A DNA stretch of 64,000 nucleotides from Flavobacterium crassostreae (GCF_001831475.1 NZ_CP017688.1:1860001-1924000); one strand, 5' to 3'. Shown: positions 17,428 through 27,056, numbered from the stretch's first letter. The notes: generated by a model from the letters alone, not told the origin. Made by a program: numbers and translations.

Positions 17428-18324
17428 TTAACCGTAGACAGGATACATTATTTTTCGTGCTGTTCCTTCAAAACATTCCTGTAAGGAATGCGTAGTGCGG
17501 CTCATGGCAACCATCAACGGACTGTTTTTGCCATCTATAATTACATCAATGGTAGCAATACTCAGTAATCGTTTTTTGATTTCGATAGTCAATTCGTCAT
17601 AGTGATCTTCGGTTTCCATAATGTGGCATACTATTAAATCAACATACGGTCGATAGGGTTCCATAATATCATCAGCAAGGCAATAGGCATTGTATTTATT
17701 GCGATGAAAAATCCCAAGCGTGGGCAACATCCCCGAGCTTACAATAGCGCGGGCGGTAATGGCTCGCAGAATAGCATAGCCATAATTAAGCAGGTTGTTA
17801 GGTGGAATTCCTTTTTGTCCTCGAGTAAAATTTGCAACAGGAATAAGATTTTTCCAATAAAATGCTGCAGCTCTAGATTCGTGATTCAGCGCATCTCCTG
17901 AGGTCACTTCCTTGGACCAAATCTCCATTTTGCGACAAGGAATCCCTTTCTCTTTTAATACCCCCGCTTGGTTCCTAATTTTGGAACTAATGGTTTGTTG
18001 CCATAAATTTTTTTTGAGTGGGGCAGAAGCATTAATTTGATTCCTGAATCGTTCGCTTTGTTCCGTATGGCCATTAAGTGGCATCAACAACCCGATCGGT
18101 AAATGGTATTGGTCACAATTGATCAGTGCTACATTGTTGTTTGTTAGTTTTTCGAGCAAGCCATTGGTGATGGTTATTTGTTGGTTTTCTAGAACAAGGA
18201 CACCAACATCTTCAATGGCTACTGTTTTGGTCTCTTGTTCTTTATCAGGATAAGAGATCACTATTTGTTCATTTTTGGTACTCAGATAGGCTGGGTTGCC
18301 AAAAAAAAGCGTTCTTTTGATCAT
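17428..18324 (-). CDS. cas1: CRISPR-associated endonuclease Cas1 (type II)
   Basis: A spacer-acquisition integrase of 298 residues, the usual type II length. The N-terminal beta domain (RTLFFGNPAYLSTKNEQIVI) is followed by the helical catalytic domain. The three metal ligands fall in NHESRAAAFYWKNL (Glu), GIFHRNKYNAYCLADD (His) and MEPYRPYVDLIV (Asp/Glu region). All are intact, so the adaptation module looks active. It is followed by cas2 at a 17-bp interval. The 288-bp gap before it holds hairpin repeats, so cas1-cas2 may have their own promoter or be read through from cas9. Confidence 0.98.
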   Translation of the reverse strand: MIKRTLFFGNPAYLSTKNEQIVISYPDKEQETKTVAIEDVGVLVLENQQITITNGLLEKLTNNNVALINCDQYHLPIGLLMPLNGHTEQSERFRNQINASAPLKKNLWQQTISSKIRNQAGVLKEKGIPCRKMEIWSKEVTSGDALNHESRAAAFYWKNLIPVANFTRGQKGIPPNNLLNYGYAILRAITARAIVSSGMLPTLGIFHRNKYNAYCLADDIMEPYRPYVDLIVCHIMETEDHYDELTIEIKKRLLSIATIDVIIDGKNSPLMVAMSRTTHSLQECFEGTARKIMYPVYG

Positions 18325-18353
18325 TTTTTTGATGTTTTAAATTCACAATCTAT

Positions 18354-18552
18354 TTTGGCTAAAGCCAATATGGAATATTTTTTAATGTTGAATGGGTTGT
18401 ATAACAATGTTTTAAAACCTGTTATTTTGAAAAATAATATTGTCATCATTTTAAAATTGTCTACAGCATTCAATTGCTTCCAGCTTTAGCTGGAGGGAAA
18501 AAGATTATTTATTAAAAGGATTTGCTTTAGCCGAATTATTTTGGCTAAAGCC
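18354..18552. repeat. Cluster of REP-like hairpin repeats in the cas9-cas1 gap
   Basis: The 288-bp gap holds three related small stem-loops: TTGGCTAAAGCCAA (18355-18368, palindrome), TCCAGC-TTTA-GCTGGA (18479-18494), and GCTTTAGCC (18524-18532) pairing with GGCTAAAGC (18543-18551). The string ATTTTGGCTAAAGCC occurs directly at both ends. I see no ORF. These look like short intergenic repeats of a kind scattered in Flavobacterium chromosomes; copy number cannot be judged here. Confidence 0.6.
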
Positions 18553-18612
18553 CTCATTTTGTGTTTGTATGTTTTAGATTGGGTTGAAGCGCAATCCTAT
18601 TGAAGGCGTATA

Positions 18613-21600
18613 TTATTTGATTATTTTTATAACCTTTCCCAATCGGTCAACTTCTAATTTCCAACAAATAGATTTTATCATTACAGGTTTTTCTTTTCCA
18701 TCAAATATTATGTTGAAATTATTGAAATTTAACATACGTTCATTTTTATTATTAGAGCCATTTTCATTAGAAATAATTTCTTTTGAGTAATTATTCGGTA
18801 CAAAATGTCCCTCTCCTCCTGTGCAACTTACAAACTTATATATGCGTACAGTTTGCTCTTTATTAAGATTTTTAAAATAAACACCATTTAAATATCCAAT
18901 TTCATCTTCCAATGGAATGTAAACCAAATCGTTTGGAGAAAGAGTAAATAAAAGTCTATTTCCATTTTCATCAATTTCTAATGCTGCATTTAATCCTTGT
19001 TTTTGCCTTTCAATTACTTCGTTAAAAGGAATAGTTTTGTAATTTCTTTTTTTATCATCATTTTCATAAACTGCAAAAAATAAGTTTGTGCCTTTTGCAG
19101 TTTCAACAAATTTATTTATTTTATTTCCTACTTCACCTAAAGGGAATTTATTGCCTTCTTCAAAAATCCTTACTTTTTTGATTGGCTGATGATTTTTACC
19201 ATCATTTAAAAAAGTAATGTTTTTATTCAAATCTTCAAGACCATTTTCAGAAAAGGCTATTTCATGTGGAGCTAATTTTTTACCATTTTCATCAACTGTA
19301 TTTTGATATTTTTCTTGTTTAAGATGATTCAATAGAATTTTTTGGATACCCGTATCTGTTATCTTTTGTATCTTTTTTTCGTCAAAAGTGATATCAAGTA
19401 TTTTTCTTGTGGCTGTCGCTTCTAGCGTTTCATAAATCTGGATTTTATCAATCGCTTTGTCGTTTATCATTACAGGAAAAGCTTTGAGATGTTTTTTTAA
19501 GCCGGCTATATTGTTTGGATAAAGTTTAATTTTAGCTTTAAGTTGTTTTTTTACCTCTTTATCAACAATCAGTTCAACCTGTTCAATTGCGTTTGCTATA
19601 GTTATATGACTTTGTTTAATACGTTTTAAAAATACTTTACCACTAACGGTCTCAGCATGAAGTGGTTTTCTAATTGCCCAATTGTCTCCTTTGGTTTGCG
19701 TAATAACTTTCTTTTGTGGCAATCCATTTGCATCAACATTCAAATTGCCGTTTTCATCTTTATAACTCACATACTTGTTTACCGTTTTGTTGATAACTCT
19801 AGTATTTTGCTTAAAACTAACGATTGTCGTGTTTAGTTTGTCTTGGGCTTCTTTTGTGAATTTTTCCCAAGGTTTATGAAATTCCCATTTATAATTTCCA
19901 TTACTATCAGGTTTAGTTTTGAAACACAATTTATTTCTTAATTCATGTTTTACAGCTTTGTCATCTGTATCTTTTGCATTTAGATTGTTCAAATAATTAA
20001 TATGAGTTCTATTCACACAAGCAATAACCAGAGCATCCAATGCATGATGCCTGTGGTCAATTCTTTTTTTGGTAAAACCTTTTGCAATAGCATCTGGCAC
20101 AGTAGTTTGAAAAACTCTTTTACCTTCATTACCATAAGCATCTTTTTTCAATTCAAATTGTCCAAAGTCATTTGAATTTGTAAGTGTATTTAAGCGTTCA
20201 AAACGAGGGCTTACTATAGTATTCCAAACATCGTTTAGCCCCCAATCTTGTTTCATTCTGGAGGTTATACTTCCGTTTAGCGAAACAACATGTTTTGACG
20301 TTACTTCTTGCTCATCTTCTTCACGAACAATTTTACTCAATAAATTTTTTACTATTTTACTAATGTATTTGGTATCGTTTAGTTGTCTGGATATAAATTG
20401 TTCTGGAATTTCTTCGGTTAGCAATCTTTTTTGTTTGTTTTTATTTTTAGAATAATAACTAATGATATGTTGGTTGTAAGCTTCTTTAGTGAAAATTTTA
20501 ACGGTTTCGCCACCTGTTAAGGTTACTATTCTATTTTCATTAGTAAGTATAAATTCTAAGGCTGTCATATTACTTTTTAGCTCATTAACTTCGGATTCAC
20601 AAATCACTTTATTGGATAACGAATCGTCAAAAAATCGGGATTGTGGTATAATATGTTCTATTTGGTATTTGGTTGTAAATAACTCGCTCATAGGAATTAG
20701 TTTTCCGGTATAGGGCGATGCATAACCCTGTTCTAACCACAATTTATATTTGATTATTTCAGAAGTAGTAGGTTTAGCATTTTTTCTAATTTTATCAACT
20801 TCCTCTAGTTTTTCTTTACGGCTTTCATTGTTATAAACTCCTTCTTCGTAAATTTTTAAAATCTCTTGTTGACTAGGAGAATAGGGACGTATATCGCTAA
20901 CTCCATCGTTTTTCAATTCGGTCAATATGGCTTTAATTCTTAGATTTGTGTTTTCGTTTTCAGAAACTTTTTTAGATATTTTTTCACGAGTAGCTTTGTC
21001 GTTCTTCATTTCCCGCCCTAATTCAATATGAATTTCATTAAAGAAATTTTCTTTTCCTTCTCCATATTGTAGCCAAATATCTTTAACCACTCGCAAGGTT
21101 TCGGTAATTACTTGCTCCACAATTGGGTTTCTTAAAGAATGTTGTTTAAATTCATGTTTTAAAAATTTTTCAATATCTGCGGGAGTTTTCCACTTAGAAA
21201 CATCGCTGGCTTCGCTATGCTTATCATAAACAATATACGAAGCCAACCACAAAGGCAAGTCTTTAAAATCGTCAATTTTATGTAAGTCTATCGCTTTTTC
21301 ACGCACCCTATTTCTAATTTTTTCATCAAATTCGCCTGTTTGGATTTTATCTATTCTATCCAGAGTCTTAATATCTATGTTTTTTGCATCCCAATAACTA
21401 CCAAAACGCATTAAAGGCAACAATTTCTTTATAGCTTTTTCTGAAAAAGAACCATATTCTTTTTTATACGGTTTTATTTTAGAAAAATTTATAATGAATT
21501 CATTGGGCAAATTATGCCTTTTGGCAAAAGTGGTTATTGCTTTTGTAATTTCAATTTTATCAGTAACCGAATATAAAATATGCCATAAATCTTGGGTGTT

Positions 21601-23226
21601 TTTAGTGTTGAAAAAGGATTTATCGACGTCAATTTTTGCAATAGCATTCAAAAATTGGTTTCTGGTTTCATTACATGGATAACCTTTGTCTTCTACAAAA
21701 TTCCATCGGTGTTTGTCTTCTTTTAATTTGAAATTTACTAAAAACTGTTTTTGATTAATTTCGGCTTTATCATTCAACCAATTAAAAAGTTTTTCAACAT
21801 CGTTTTCTGATTTTAGATAATCATTGGTAACCTCAACATCGTCTACAACACCTCTTTTATAAATTTTTAGATTTTTGACAAATTGCAACAATCTAAACTC
21901 TTGAAAAATAGGATTGGATCGTGCAATACATTTGAGTGCTTTTGCAATTTGTTTTCCATCGGTATCTTTTACCAAAACACCATTTTTATTTTTTATTGGC
22001 CGAAACTCTAAACTACAATCACTTATTAAGGACGTTTTGCTTTTTAGTGGTCTTTGATAAAAAATAATATCGTCCAAAAATAAGTAGTCAAAACCGCGGT
22101 CTTTGATACTGTTTTTATGAGAGTCGTTATTTTTGTATAATTCGTCAATACATTTTTTATACAAAATTTTGTCATTTAAAACATCAGAATGAAACTCCAG
22201 TTGCTTTTTCAGAATTTCTCTGAGTTCGTCTTTATAATATTTTCTTTCTATTGTCCGTACTAATTCTCCTTTTATTTTTTGATTCGGATTCTTTAATAAG
22301 GCATCATAAATATATGCTCCAACAGATTTATCACTTTGATTAATAGTTTTTTCCGTTCTTATTTTGATAAGCCCCCAGTCATCCTCTTTTGGGGATCGAA
22401 AACTTCTTTTTTCTTCATTGTCTTTGGTCAATTTTACACTTCCATCATCATTATATTCTGTTGTCACAATAAAACTTTTCGTCTTACCAATCCAATCAGC
22501 TAAAGAAATTTTACTTTCACGTTTATAAATCCATCCGTTTTCTAAAATAACATTATACCATGTTCCTGATTTTCCTTTATCTCTTTCAATAATATCGGTT
22601 ACCAATAGCGTATGAAATTCTTCTTTCTTATTTTTGTTTTCTTCTTTTTCCTCACCACGCAATTGATAATAACCTCTTTTTTGATTAAAATTAAGTAGGA
22701 TCCAAGCCAGTTCTTCTTTAGAAATTTTTTCTGTCAGTGCTTTTTTTCTCAAATAATAAATAGTCCAATCATAAGGGATGTTTTTTATAGTTGGATAGTA
22801 AGTTTGAAATTCAGTGAGCATTTCTTGATGACTTTTTGTAAAAATAAATTGGTTTTTACCACTTTCATTTTTATAAAAAGATATTTTTTGTTCTCTTTCG
22901 GGTTTAAATTGACCTAACTTTTTATCAAAATCAATAGCTTCTGAATATTGTTTAGGTAATAACTCAAGAATATGTAGCACTCTGTGTAGTCGTTCCCGTC
23001 TTAGTAAAAAACGTTGTACCAACCTCCTTTTTCCACGATATTCTGTACGTTGTGCCGTTTGTGAAAGAGATACACCGCTATCAAATTTTCCTAAAATGTC
23101 TTGACTCATGGGGATAATACGGCTTCCTAGCCCTTCGATAGTTCCTTTTTTAGTATCAAAATCATTTGTAGTTAACGCCCATCCAATACTATTTGTCCCC
23201 AAATCCAAACCTAATATTTTCTTCAT
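18613..23226 (-). CDS. cas9: CRISPR-associated endonuclease Cas9 (type II-C)
   Basis: This RNA-guided DNA endonuclease of 1537 residues belongs to the long Bacteroidota form of type II-C. The RuvC-I motif is at the N terminus (KILGLDLGTNSIGWAL, Asp8), followed by the Arg-rich bridge helix (RRLVQRFLLRRERLHRVL). RuvC-II has Glu735 in IHIELGRE, HNH has His858 in QIEHIIPQS with a downstream Asn in SLSNKV, and RuvC-III has His1061 and Asp1064 in RHHALDAL. All nuclease residues are present, so it should cut both strands. The C-terminal about 400 residues contain the wedge and PAM-interacting region. The PAM cannot be read from this sequence. The gene starts about 110 bp from the divergent tracrRNA. 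Confidence 0.99.
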   Translation of the reverse strand: MKKILGLDLGTNSIGWALTTNDFDTKKGTIEGLGSRIIPMSQDILGKFDSGVSLSQTAQRTEYRGKRRLVQRFLLRRERLHRVLHILELLPKQYSEAIDFDKKLGQFKPEREQKISFYKNESGKNQFIFTKSHQEMLTEFQTYYPTIKNIPYDWTIYYLRKKALTEKISKEELAWILLNFNQKRGYYQLRGEEKEENKNKKEEFHTLLVTDIIERDKGKSGTWYNVILENGWIYKRESKISLADWIGKTKSFIVTTEYNDDGSVKLTKDNEEKRSFRSPKEDDWGLIKIRTEKTINQSDKSVGAYIYDALLKNPNQKIKGELVRTIERKYYKDELREILKKQLEFHSDVLNDKILYKKCIDELYKNNDSHKNSIKDRGFDYLFLDDIIFYQRPLKSKTSLISDCSLEFRPIKNKNGVLVKDTDGKQIAKALKCIARSNPIFQEFRLLQFVKNLKIYKRGVVDDVEVTNDYLKSENDVEKLFNWLNDKAEINQKQFLVNFKLKEDKHRWNFVEDKGYPCNETRNQFLNAIAKIDVDKSFFNTKNTQDLWHILYSVTDKIEITKAITTFAKRHNLPNEFIINFSKIKPYKKEYGSFSEKAIKKLLPLMRFGSYWDAKNIDIKTLDRIDKIQTGEFDEKIRNRVREKAIDLHKIDDFKDLPLWLASYIVYDKHSEASDVSKWKTPADIEKFLKHEFKQHSLRNPIVEQVITETLRVVKDIWLQYGEGKENFFNEIHIELGREMKNDKATREKISKKVSENENTNLRIKAILTELKNDGVSDIRPYSPSQQEILKIYEEGVYNNESRKEKLEEVDKIRKNAKPTTSEIIKYKLWLEQGYASPYTGKLIPMSELFTTKYQIEHIIPQSRFFDDSLSNKVICESEVNELKSNMTALEFILTNENRIVTLTGGETVKIFTKEAYNQHIISYYSKNKNKQKRLLTEEIPEQFISRQLNDTKYISKIVKNLLSKIVREEDEQEVTSKHVVSLNGSITSRMKQDWGLNDVWNTIVSPRFERLNTLTNSNDFGQFELKKDAYGNEGKRVFQTTVPDAIAKGFTKKRIDHRHHALDALVIACVNRTHINYLNNLNAKDTDDKAVKHELRNKLCFKTKPDSNGNYKWEFHKPWEKFTKEAQDKLNTTIVSFKQNTRVINKTVNKYVSYKDENGNLNVDANGLPQKKVITQTKGDNWAIRKPLHAETVSGKVFLKRIKQSHITIANAIEQVELIVDKEVKKQLKAKIKLYPNNIAGLKKHLKAFPVMINDKAIDKIQIYETLEATATRKILDITFDEKKIQKITDTGIQKILLNHLKQEKYQNTVDENGKKLAPHEIAFSENGLEDLNKNITFLNDGKNHQPIKKVRIFEEGNKFPLGEVGNKINKFVETAKGTNLFFAVYENDDKKRNYKTIPFNEVIERQKQGLNAALEIDENGNRLLFTLSPNDLVYIPLEDEIGYLNGVYFKNLNKEQTVRIYKFVSCTGGEGHFVPNNYSKEIISNENGSNNKNERMLNFNNFNIIFDGKEKPVMIKSICWKLEVDRLGKVIKIIK

Positions 23227-23289
23227 TTTATAGTTGTTTTCTCATTTTTTATATCAATTGTTAAATATAAAGATAAGAAAAAGAATATT

Positions 23290-23307
23290 TTTACGGGAAA
23301 CCGTAAA
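23290..23307. promoter_or_regulatory. Palindrome between the cas9 and tracrRNA promoters
   Basis: TTTACGG-GAAA-CCGTAAA is a perfect 7-bp inverted repeat. It lies between a cas9 box on the minus strand (TATCTTTA, 23268-23275) and a tracrRNA box on the plus strand (AATTTTTG, 23318-23325). Each box is one mismatch from TAnnTTTG. No T run follows on either strand, so an operator is more likely than a terminator. Confidence 0.4.
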
Positions 23308-23331
23308 CCAATTTTAAAATTTTTGTTGTAC

Positions 23332-23418
23332 TATTGTACTACAATTTTGAAGCAATTCACAATAAGGATTATTCCGTTGTGAAAACATTCAAAGCGGCCT
23401 CACAAGGGTCGCTTTTTT
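23332..23418 (+). ncRNA. tracrRNA of the type II-C system
   Basis: The anti-repeat TACAATTTTGAAGCAATTCA with its last bases CAA (23340-23362) is complementary to the 5' half of the CRISPR repeat with one missing A, which would leave a bulge. It is followed by AATAAGGATTATTCCGTTGT, closely resembling the nexus of known tracrRNAs (GGA-TTAT-TCC hairpin). A 7-bp terminator stem comes next (AGCGGCC 23393-23399 with GGTCGCT 23407-23413) and then T6. The 5' end is an estimate from a TAnnTTTG-like box at 23318-23325. It is divergent from cas9. Confidence 0.9.
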
Positions 23419-23522
23419 ATGGCTTAAACTGGATTTTTTATTTTAAACTTATAAAAAATAGTAGAGAATAGCTGCGGTGTTAAAAAATATTAAGGATATT
23501 TTTAGTATAATTTTTGAGCATA

Positions 23523-23563
23523 AAAAAAGCTTTCTATCTTAAATCAAGACAGAAAGCTTTTTT
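23523..23563. terminator. Bidirectional terminator downstream of aroE
   Basis: AAAAAAGCTTTCT and AGAAAGCTTTTTT form a 13-bp stem with A and T runs on both sides, beside the aroE stop codon. Confidence 0.85.
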
Positions 23564-23583
23564 GCTATTAGGGGGTTTCATTT

Positions 23584-24336
23584 TTATTTATTCCAAATCT
23601 CCCAAGCTTTTTCTGCCTGAAAAACAAGCATATCATAGCCATTTTTGGTTTGAGCTCCTTCTGCAGCTGCTCTTTTTAAAAATTGGGTTTCGGCCGGATT
23701 ATAAATCAAATCATAGGCAATGTGTTTACTACTAAAATCAGCGTAGGGCAGGGCAGGGTATGCCTCAATGTTTGGGCTGGTACCCACAGGTGTGGCATTG
23801 ATTATAATGGTATGGCTCTGCATTATTTTGGAGTTTATGGCAGCATATCCAATGGAATTTTCTGTTTGGACCCGAGATACCAAAGTGTACGCAATGCCTA
23901 ATTCTTTCAAAGCATAACAAACGCCTTTGGAGGCACCACCAGTACCCAGAATTAAGGCCTTTTTGTGGTGGGATTCCAGCATCGGTTCTAAGGATTTTTT
24001 AAACCCATAATAATCCGTATTGTACCCTTTTAATTTTCCTTTTTTGGTAAACTTGATGGTGTTTACAGCGCCAATTTTTTTGGCTTTTTTAGATACTTGG
24101 TCCAAAAAGGGCAACACTGCCTCTTTATACGGAATGGTAACATTAATTCCGGCTAAAGTTTCTGGATTGTCTTTAATTAGAGTATTAAAGAGGCTAATTT
24201 CGGGTATGTCAAAATTTTCATAGCTGTAATTCTCATAAGCTTCTTGTTCAAACTTAGCACTAAAATAGCCCTTTGAGAAAGAATAACTGATGTTTTTGCC
24301 TAATAGCCCAAAGCGTTTGCGGTTATTTAGTGTCAT
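23584..24336 (-). CDS. aroE: Shikimate dehydrogenase
   Basis: It reduces 3-dehydroshikimate to shikimate with NADPH in aromatic amino acid synthesis. The substrate-binding N-terminal part has RFGLLGKNISYSFSKGYF (the conserved S-x-S) and NVTIPYKEAV with the catalytic Lys. The NADP domain has ILGTGGASKGVCYAL, and the C-terminal part has YDLIYNPAETQFL and NGYDMLVFQAEKAW. I chose the ATG at 24336; a TTG at 24357 is the only alternative upstream. The start overlaps the end of the TPR gene by 14 bp in another frame, so the two genes are translationally coupled. At 250 residues it is normal for the family. Confidence 0.95.
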   Translation of the reverse strand: MTLNNRKRFGLLGKNISYSFSKGYFSAKFEQEAYENYSYENFDIPEISLFNTLIKDNPETLAGINVTIPYKEAVLPFLDQVSKKAKKIGAVNTIKFTKKGKLKGYNTDYYGFKKSLEPMLESHHKKALILGTGGASKGVCYALKELGIAYTLVSRVQTENSIGYAAINSKIMQSHTIIINATPVGTSPNIEAYPALPYADFSSKHIAYDLIYNPAETQFLKRAAAEGAQTKNGYDMLVFQAEKAWEIWNK

Positions 24337-25732
24337 TGGTATTGTTGTGTTTGTCAATATAATTTTGAACTATTTTTTTGGACCACACCACCGGAAATAA
24401 ATCTTCAATTAGAATATAATTATCAAATTTTAATCGCAAAGCGTTGCTTAAATGAAATTTTGCCTTGGTGTTGTCTTGAATCATAAAGTACAATCCGGCC
24501 AGGCGATATTCTATTTCGTTTTCTTCCGGAAAATATTCGGATGCTTGTAATAATGTTTGGATGGCGCTATCAAATTCGCCCAGAAATTGTAGAATATCTA
24601 CCCAGAATAACCACGTATCTAATGCGGTATCTCCAAATTCTACTGCCTTTCTAAAACCAAATTCTGCTTCTTCAAAGAAATTCATCTCTTTGTTAATACT
24701 TGCATAACGTTTCCAGTACAACCGGTTTTGATTGTCAATTGCTAATGCTTTATTGACAAAAAACAATGCCTTTTGAAAGTTTTTTTGACGCAAATAAAAA
24801 TCTGTTATAGCAATCCATCCCTTGTCCAAAAGAGGGTCTTCGTGTACGGTTTGATTGTAGTATTTTAGGGCTAAGGCGGTGTTGCCCAAGCGTTCATGGC
24901 ATTTGCCTATTCGCAATAACGCGTAAGATGTTGCATCATCTAAGGCAATGGTTCTGTTGTAGCTTTCTATTGCTAAATCGTATTTTTTTAATCGTTCATA
25001 GGCTTTTGCTTTTTCCATAAATGCCCCTAAAAACTCGTCGTCTATTAGTGTTGCGTAGTCAAATGCACGTATGGCATTTTCATAATCTTTTAGATCATAA
25101 TACAAACGCCCCATTTGGTGCCAAGCAATTTCACTGTAAGGATTTTTGTTAATGTACTTATTTAAGTACGCAATGGCTTCTAGATTTTGATCCAAAAACT
25201 CAAAGCAATACACCACATTATAGAGTGCAGATTGGTCTTCTAGATCTTCTTCTAGGCATTTAATAAAATTTTCTTTGGCAAGCTCTAGATTGTCCATAAA
25301 GAGGTATTCCATACCAATTAAGTTGTAGACATCTGCAAAATCTTCGGTGTGTTGTAAGGCTATTTTTAAAAATTCGACAGCTTTTTCGTGTTGGTCTCTT
25401 TTAGAATAAATATTGGCTTTCTGGATGTATATTTCTTCATTATTAGGCTCAATGGCATAAAGTTCCTGCAGTAGTTTCTCTGCAAGATCTAATTTGTTAT
25501 CAAACACAAGCATTTCTACCTGGACCAGTCTTAGACCAGTAGATTTTGGATGTTGGTCCAAACCTAGTTTTAAAGCTTTTTTGGCCAAAGTCGCTTTGCC
25601 CATATCTAGATAATGAAGAATTATTTCTTCAAATTCTTCGGAGTCAAAAAAGAGTACTTTGTTGGTTTTTAACATAGACTCAAATTTGGATATAGATAAG
25701 TTATAGTCGTCTTCTTCGTTGCTTAATTGCAT
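24323..25732 (-). CDS. Tetratricopeptide-repeat protein
   Basis: A 469-residue protein made almost entirely of TPR units, for example DVYNLIGMEYLFMDNLELAK, AWHQMGRLYYDLKDYENAIR and SYALLRIGKCHERLGNTAL. There is no signal peptide or membrane segment, so it is probably cytoplasmic and acts as a protein-binding scaffold. The N terminus is acidic (QLSNEEDDYNLSISKFESML). It is directly upstream of aroE with a 14-bp overlap. That pairing is often seen in Flavobacteriaceae, but its meaning is unknown. Confidence 0.9.
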   Translation of the reverse strand: MQLSNEEDDYNLSISKFESMLKTNKVLFFDSEEFEEIILHYLDMGKATLAKKALKLGLDQHPKSTGLRLVQVEMLVFDNKLDLAEKLLQELYAIEPNNEEIYIQKANIYSKRDQHEKAVEFLKIALQHTEDFADVYNLIGMEYLFMDNLELAKENFIKCLEEDLEDQSALYNVVYCFEFLDQNLEAIAYLNKYINKNPYSEIAWHQMGRLYYDLKDYENAIRAFDYATLIDDEFLGAFMEKAKAYERLKKYDLAIESYNRTIALDDATSYALLRIGKCHERLGNTALALKYYNQTVHEDPLLDKGWIAITDFYLRQKNFQKALFFVNKALAIDNQNRLYWKRYASINKEMNFFEEAEFGFRKAVEFGDTALDTWLFWVDILQFLGEFDSAIQTLLQASEYFPEENEIEYRLAGLYFMIQDNTKAKFHLSNALRLKFDNYILIEDLFPVVWSKKIVQNYIDKHNNTNDTK

Positions 25733-25874
25733 GCTTTGTTTTTTTGAATTTGACCTAACTAAATTTAGGTATCATTACTATTGGTGTGAAGAAAAATTAA
25801 AATTGTTGTAAACAATTTAATTAACAATGCACGTGCTAGAGTAGGGGTTTGGTTCTGGTTTTATAAGCAACTAG

Positions 25875-27056
25875 TTAGCCAACCATGTTGTCCAGTACTT
25901 GTTTAATGATAGCACAACCTTCTCTAATTTCTTCTTCCGAAATAGTTAGTGGTGGCGTGATCCGGATGGCGCAAGGCTCAAAGAGCAACCAAAATAAAAT
26001 AAGCCCTTTGTCTTGGCATTTTAGAATCACCTCATTGGTTACTGCCTCACTTGGAGTCATTATAGCCAACATTAACCCTTTTCCTCTAACCTCCTTTATC
26101 AAAGGGTGTACCAAAAGATATCTAAATAGTTTTTCTTTCTCTAATGTCTTTTGTATTAGGTCTGTTTGGGTTAATTCTTGCAATGTGGCCAAACAAGCTG
26201 ACGCAATGACAGGGTGTCCTCCAAAGGTGGTGATGTGCCCTAATTTTGGGTTATCTTGCAGTAGATCCATTCTTGCAGCCGAAGCCGTAAAGGCACCTAC
26301 GGGCATGCCGCTTGCCATTCCTTTGCCCATAACCACCACATCGGGCAGAATATCGTAGTTTTGAAAACCAAATAATTTTCCGGTTCTTCCAAATCCGGGT
26401 TGGATTTCGTCCAAAATAAGCAAGGCACCCATGGCAGTACAGCGGGCTCTTACTTTTTTGAGAAAGTCATTTTTGGGTTCTATAAAACCAGCACCTCCTT
26501 GTATGGTTTCTACTAGTATGGCAGCTGTTTTGGTGGTTATTTTTTCTAAATCGGCTTCGTTATTAAAAGTAATAAAGTCTACATCTGGCAGCAAGGGTCG
26601 AAAAGCTTGTTTGCGTGGTTCATAGCCCATGAGGCTCAAAGACCCCATAGTGTTGCCATGGTAGGCATTGTGGCAGGAAATCAATTGGCTTCGGCCGGTT
26701 ACTCTACGGGCTAGTTTTAGAGCTCCTTCAATGGCTTCGGTGCCGGAGTTGACCAAGTAGGTTTTGTTTAACGAATCCGGTAGGAGTGAGGCTAATAATT
26801 TACAATATTCTACTGCCGGACTTTGTGCGTATTCTCCATAAACCATCACGTGCGAATATTTGTCCAATTGTGCCTTAATGGCTTGGTTTACCCGTTGTGG
26901 TTGGTGCCCAAGGGTACATGCCGAAACGCCTGCTACAAAATCCAAATATTTTTGGCCATCAGTGGTATATATGTAAGATCCTTTTGCATAAGATATTTCT
27001 AAACCTAACGGATGCGGAGAGGTTTGTGCTTGGTATTTTATAAAATCGGTATTCAA
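25875..27056 (-). CDS. Class III PLP-dependent aminotransferase
   Basis: This 393-residue fold type I aminotransferase of the acetylornithine/4-aminobutyrate group shows YLDFVAGVSACTLGHQPQRV near the N terminus, NSGTEAIEGALKLAR for phosphate binding, ILDEIQPGFGRTG with the cofactor-ring Asp, and VVMGKGMASGMPVGAF with the PLP lysine. The substrate is not clear; family members use acetylornithine, ornithine or GABA. The start is a TTG at 27056, because no ATG precedes the conserved start region. It stands between the TPR gene and the OstA-like gene. Confidence 0.88.
   Translation of the reverse strand: MNTDFIKYQAQTSPHPLGLEISYAKGSYIYTTDGQKYLDFVAGVSACTLGHQPQRVNQAIKAQLDKYSHVMVYGEYAQSPAVEYCKLLASLLPDSLNKTYLVNSGTEAIEGALKLARRVTGRSQLISCHNAYHGNTMGSLSLMGYEPRKQAFRPLLPDVDFITFNNEADLEKITTKTAAILVETIQGGAGFIEPKNDFLKKVRARCTAMGALLILDEIQPGFGRTGKLFGFQNYDILPDVVVMGKGMASGMPVGAFTASAARMDLLQDNPKLGHITTFGGHPVIASACLATLQELTQTDLIQKTLEKEKLFRYLLVHPLIKEVRGKGLMLAIMTPSEAVTNEVILKCQDKGLILFWLLFEPCAIRITPPLTISEEEIREGCAIIKQVLDNMVG

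Noticed and set aside
18465..18490. CAATTGCTTCCAGC-like string resembling part of the CRISPR repeat, as a second anti-repeat
   Set aside because: Only about 8-11 bases match and the rest does not pair; the anti-repeat at 23340-23362 is far better and has a nexus and terminator.
18580..18612. GAAGCGCAATCCTATTGAAGG near the cas9 stop as a degenerate copy of the Flavo-1-like element
   Set aside because: It has only a vague resemblance and lacks both the AGCCC opening and the closing strand.
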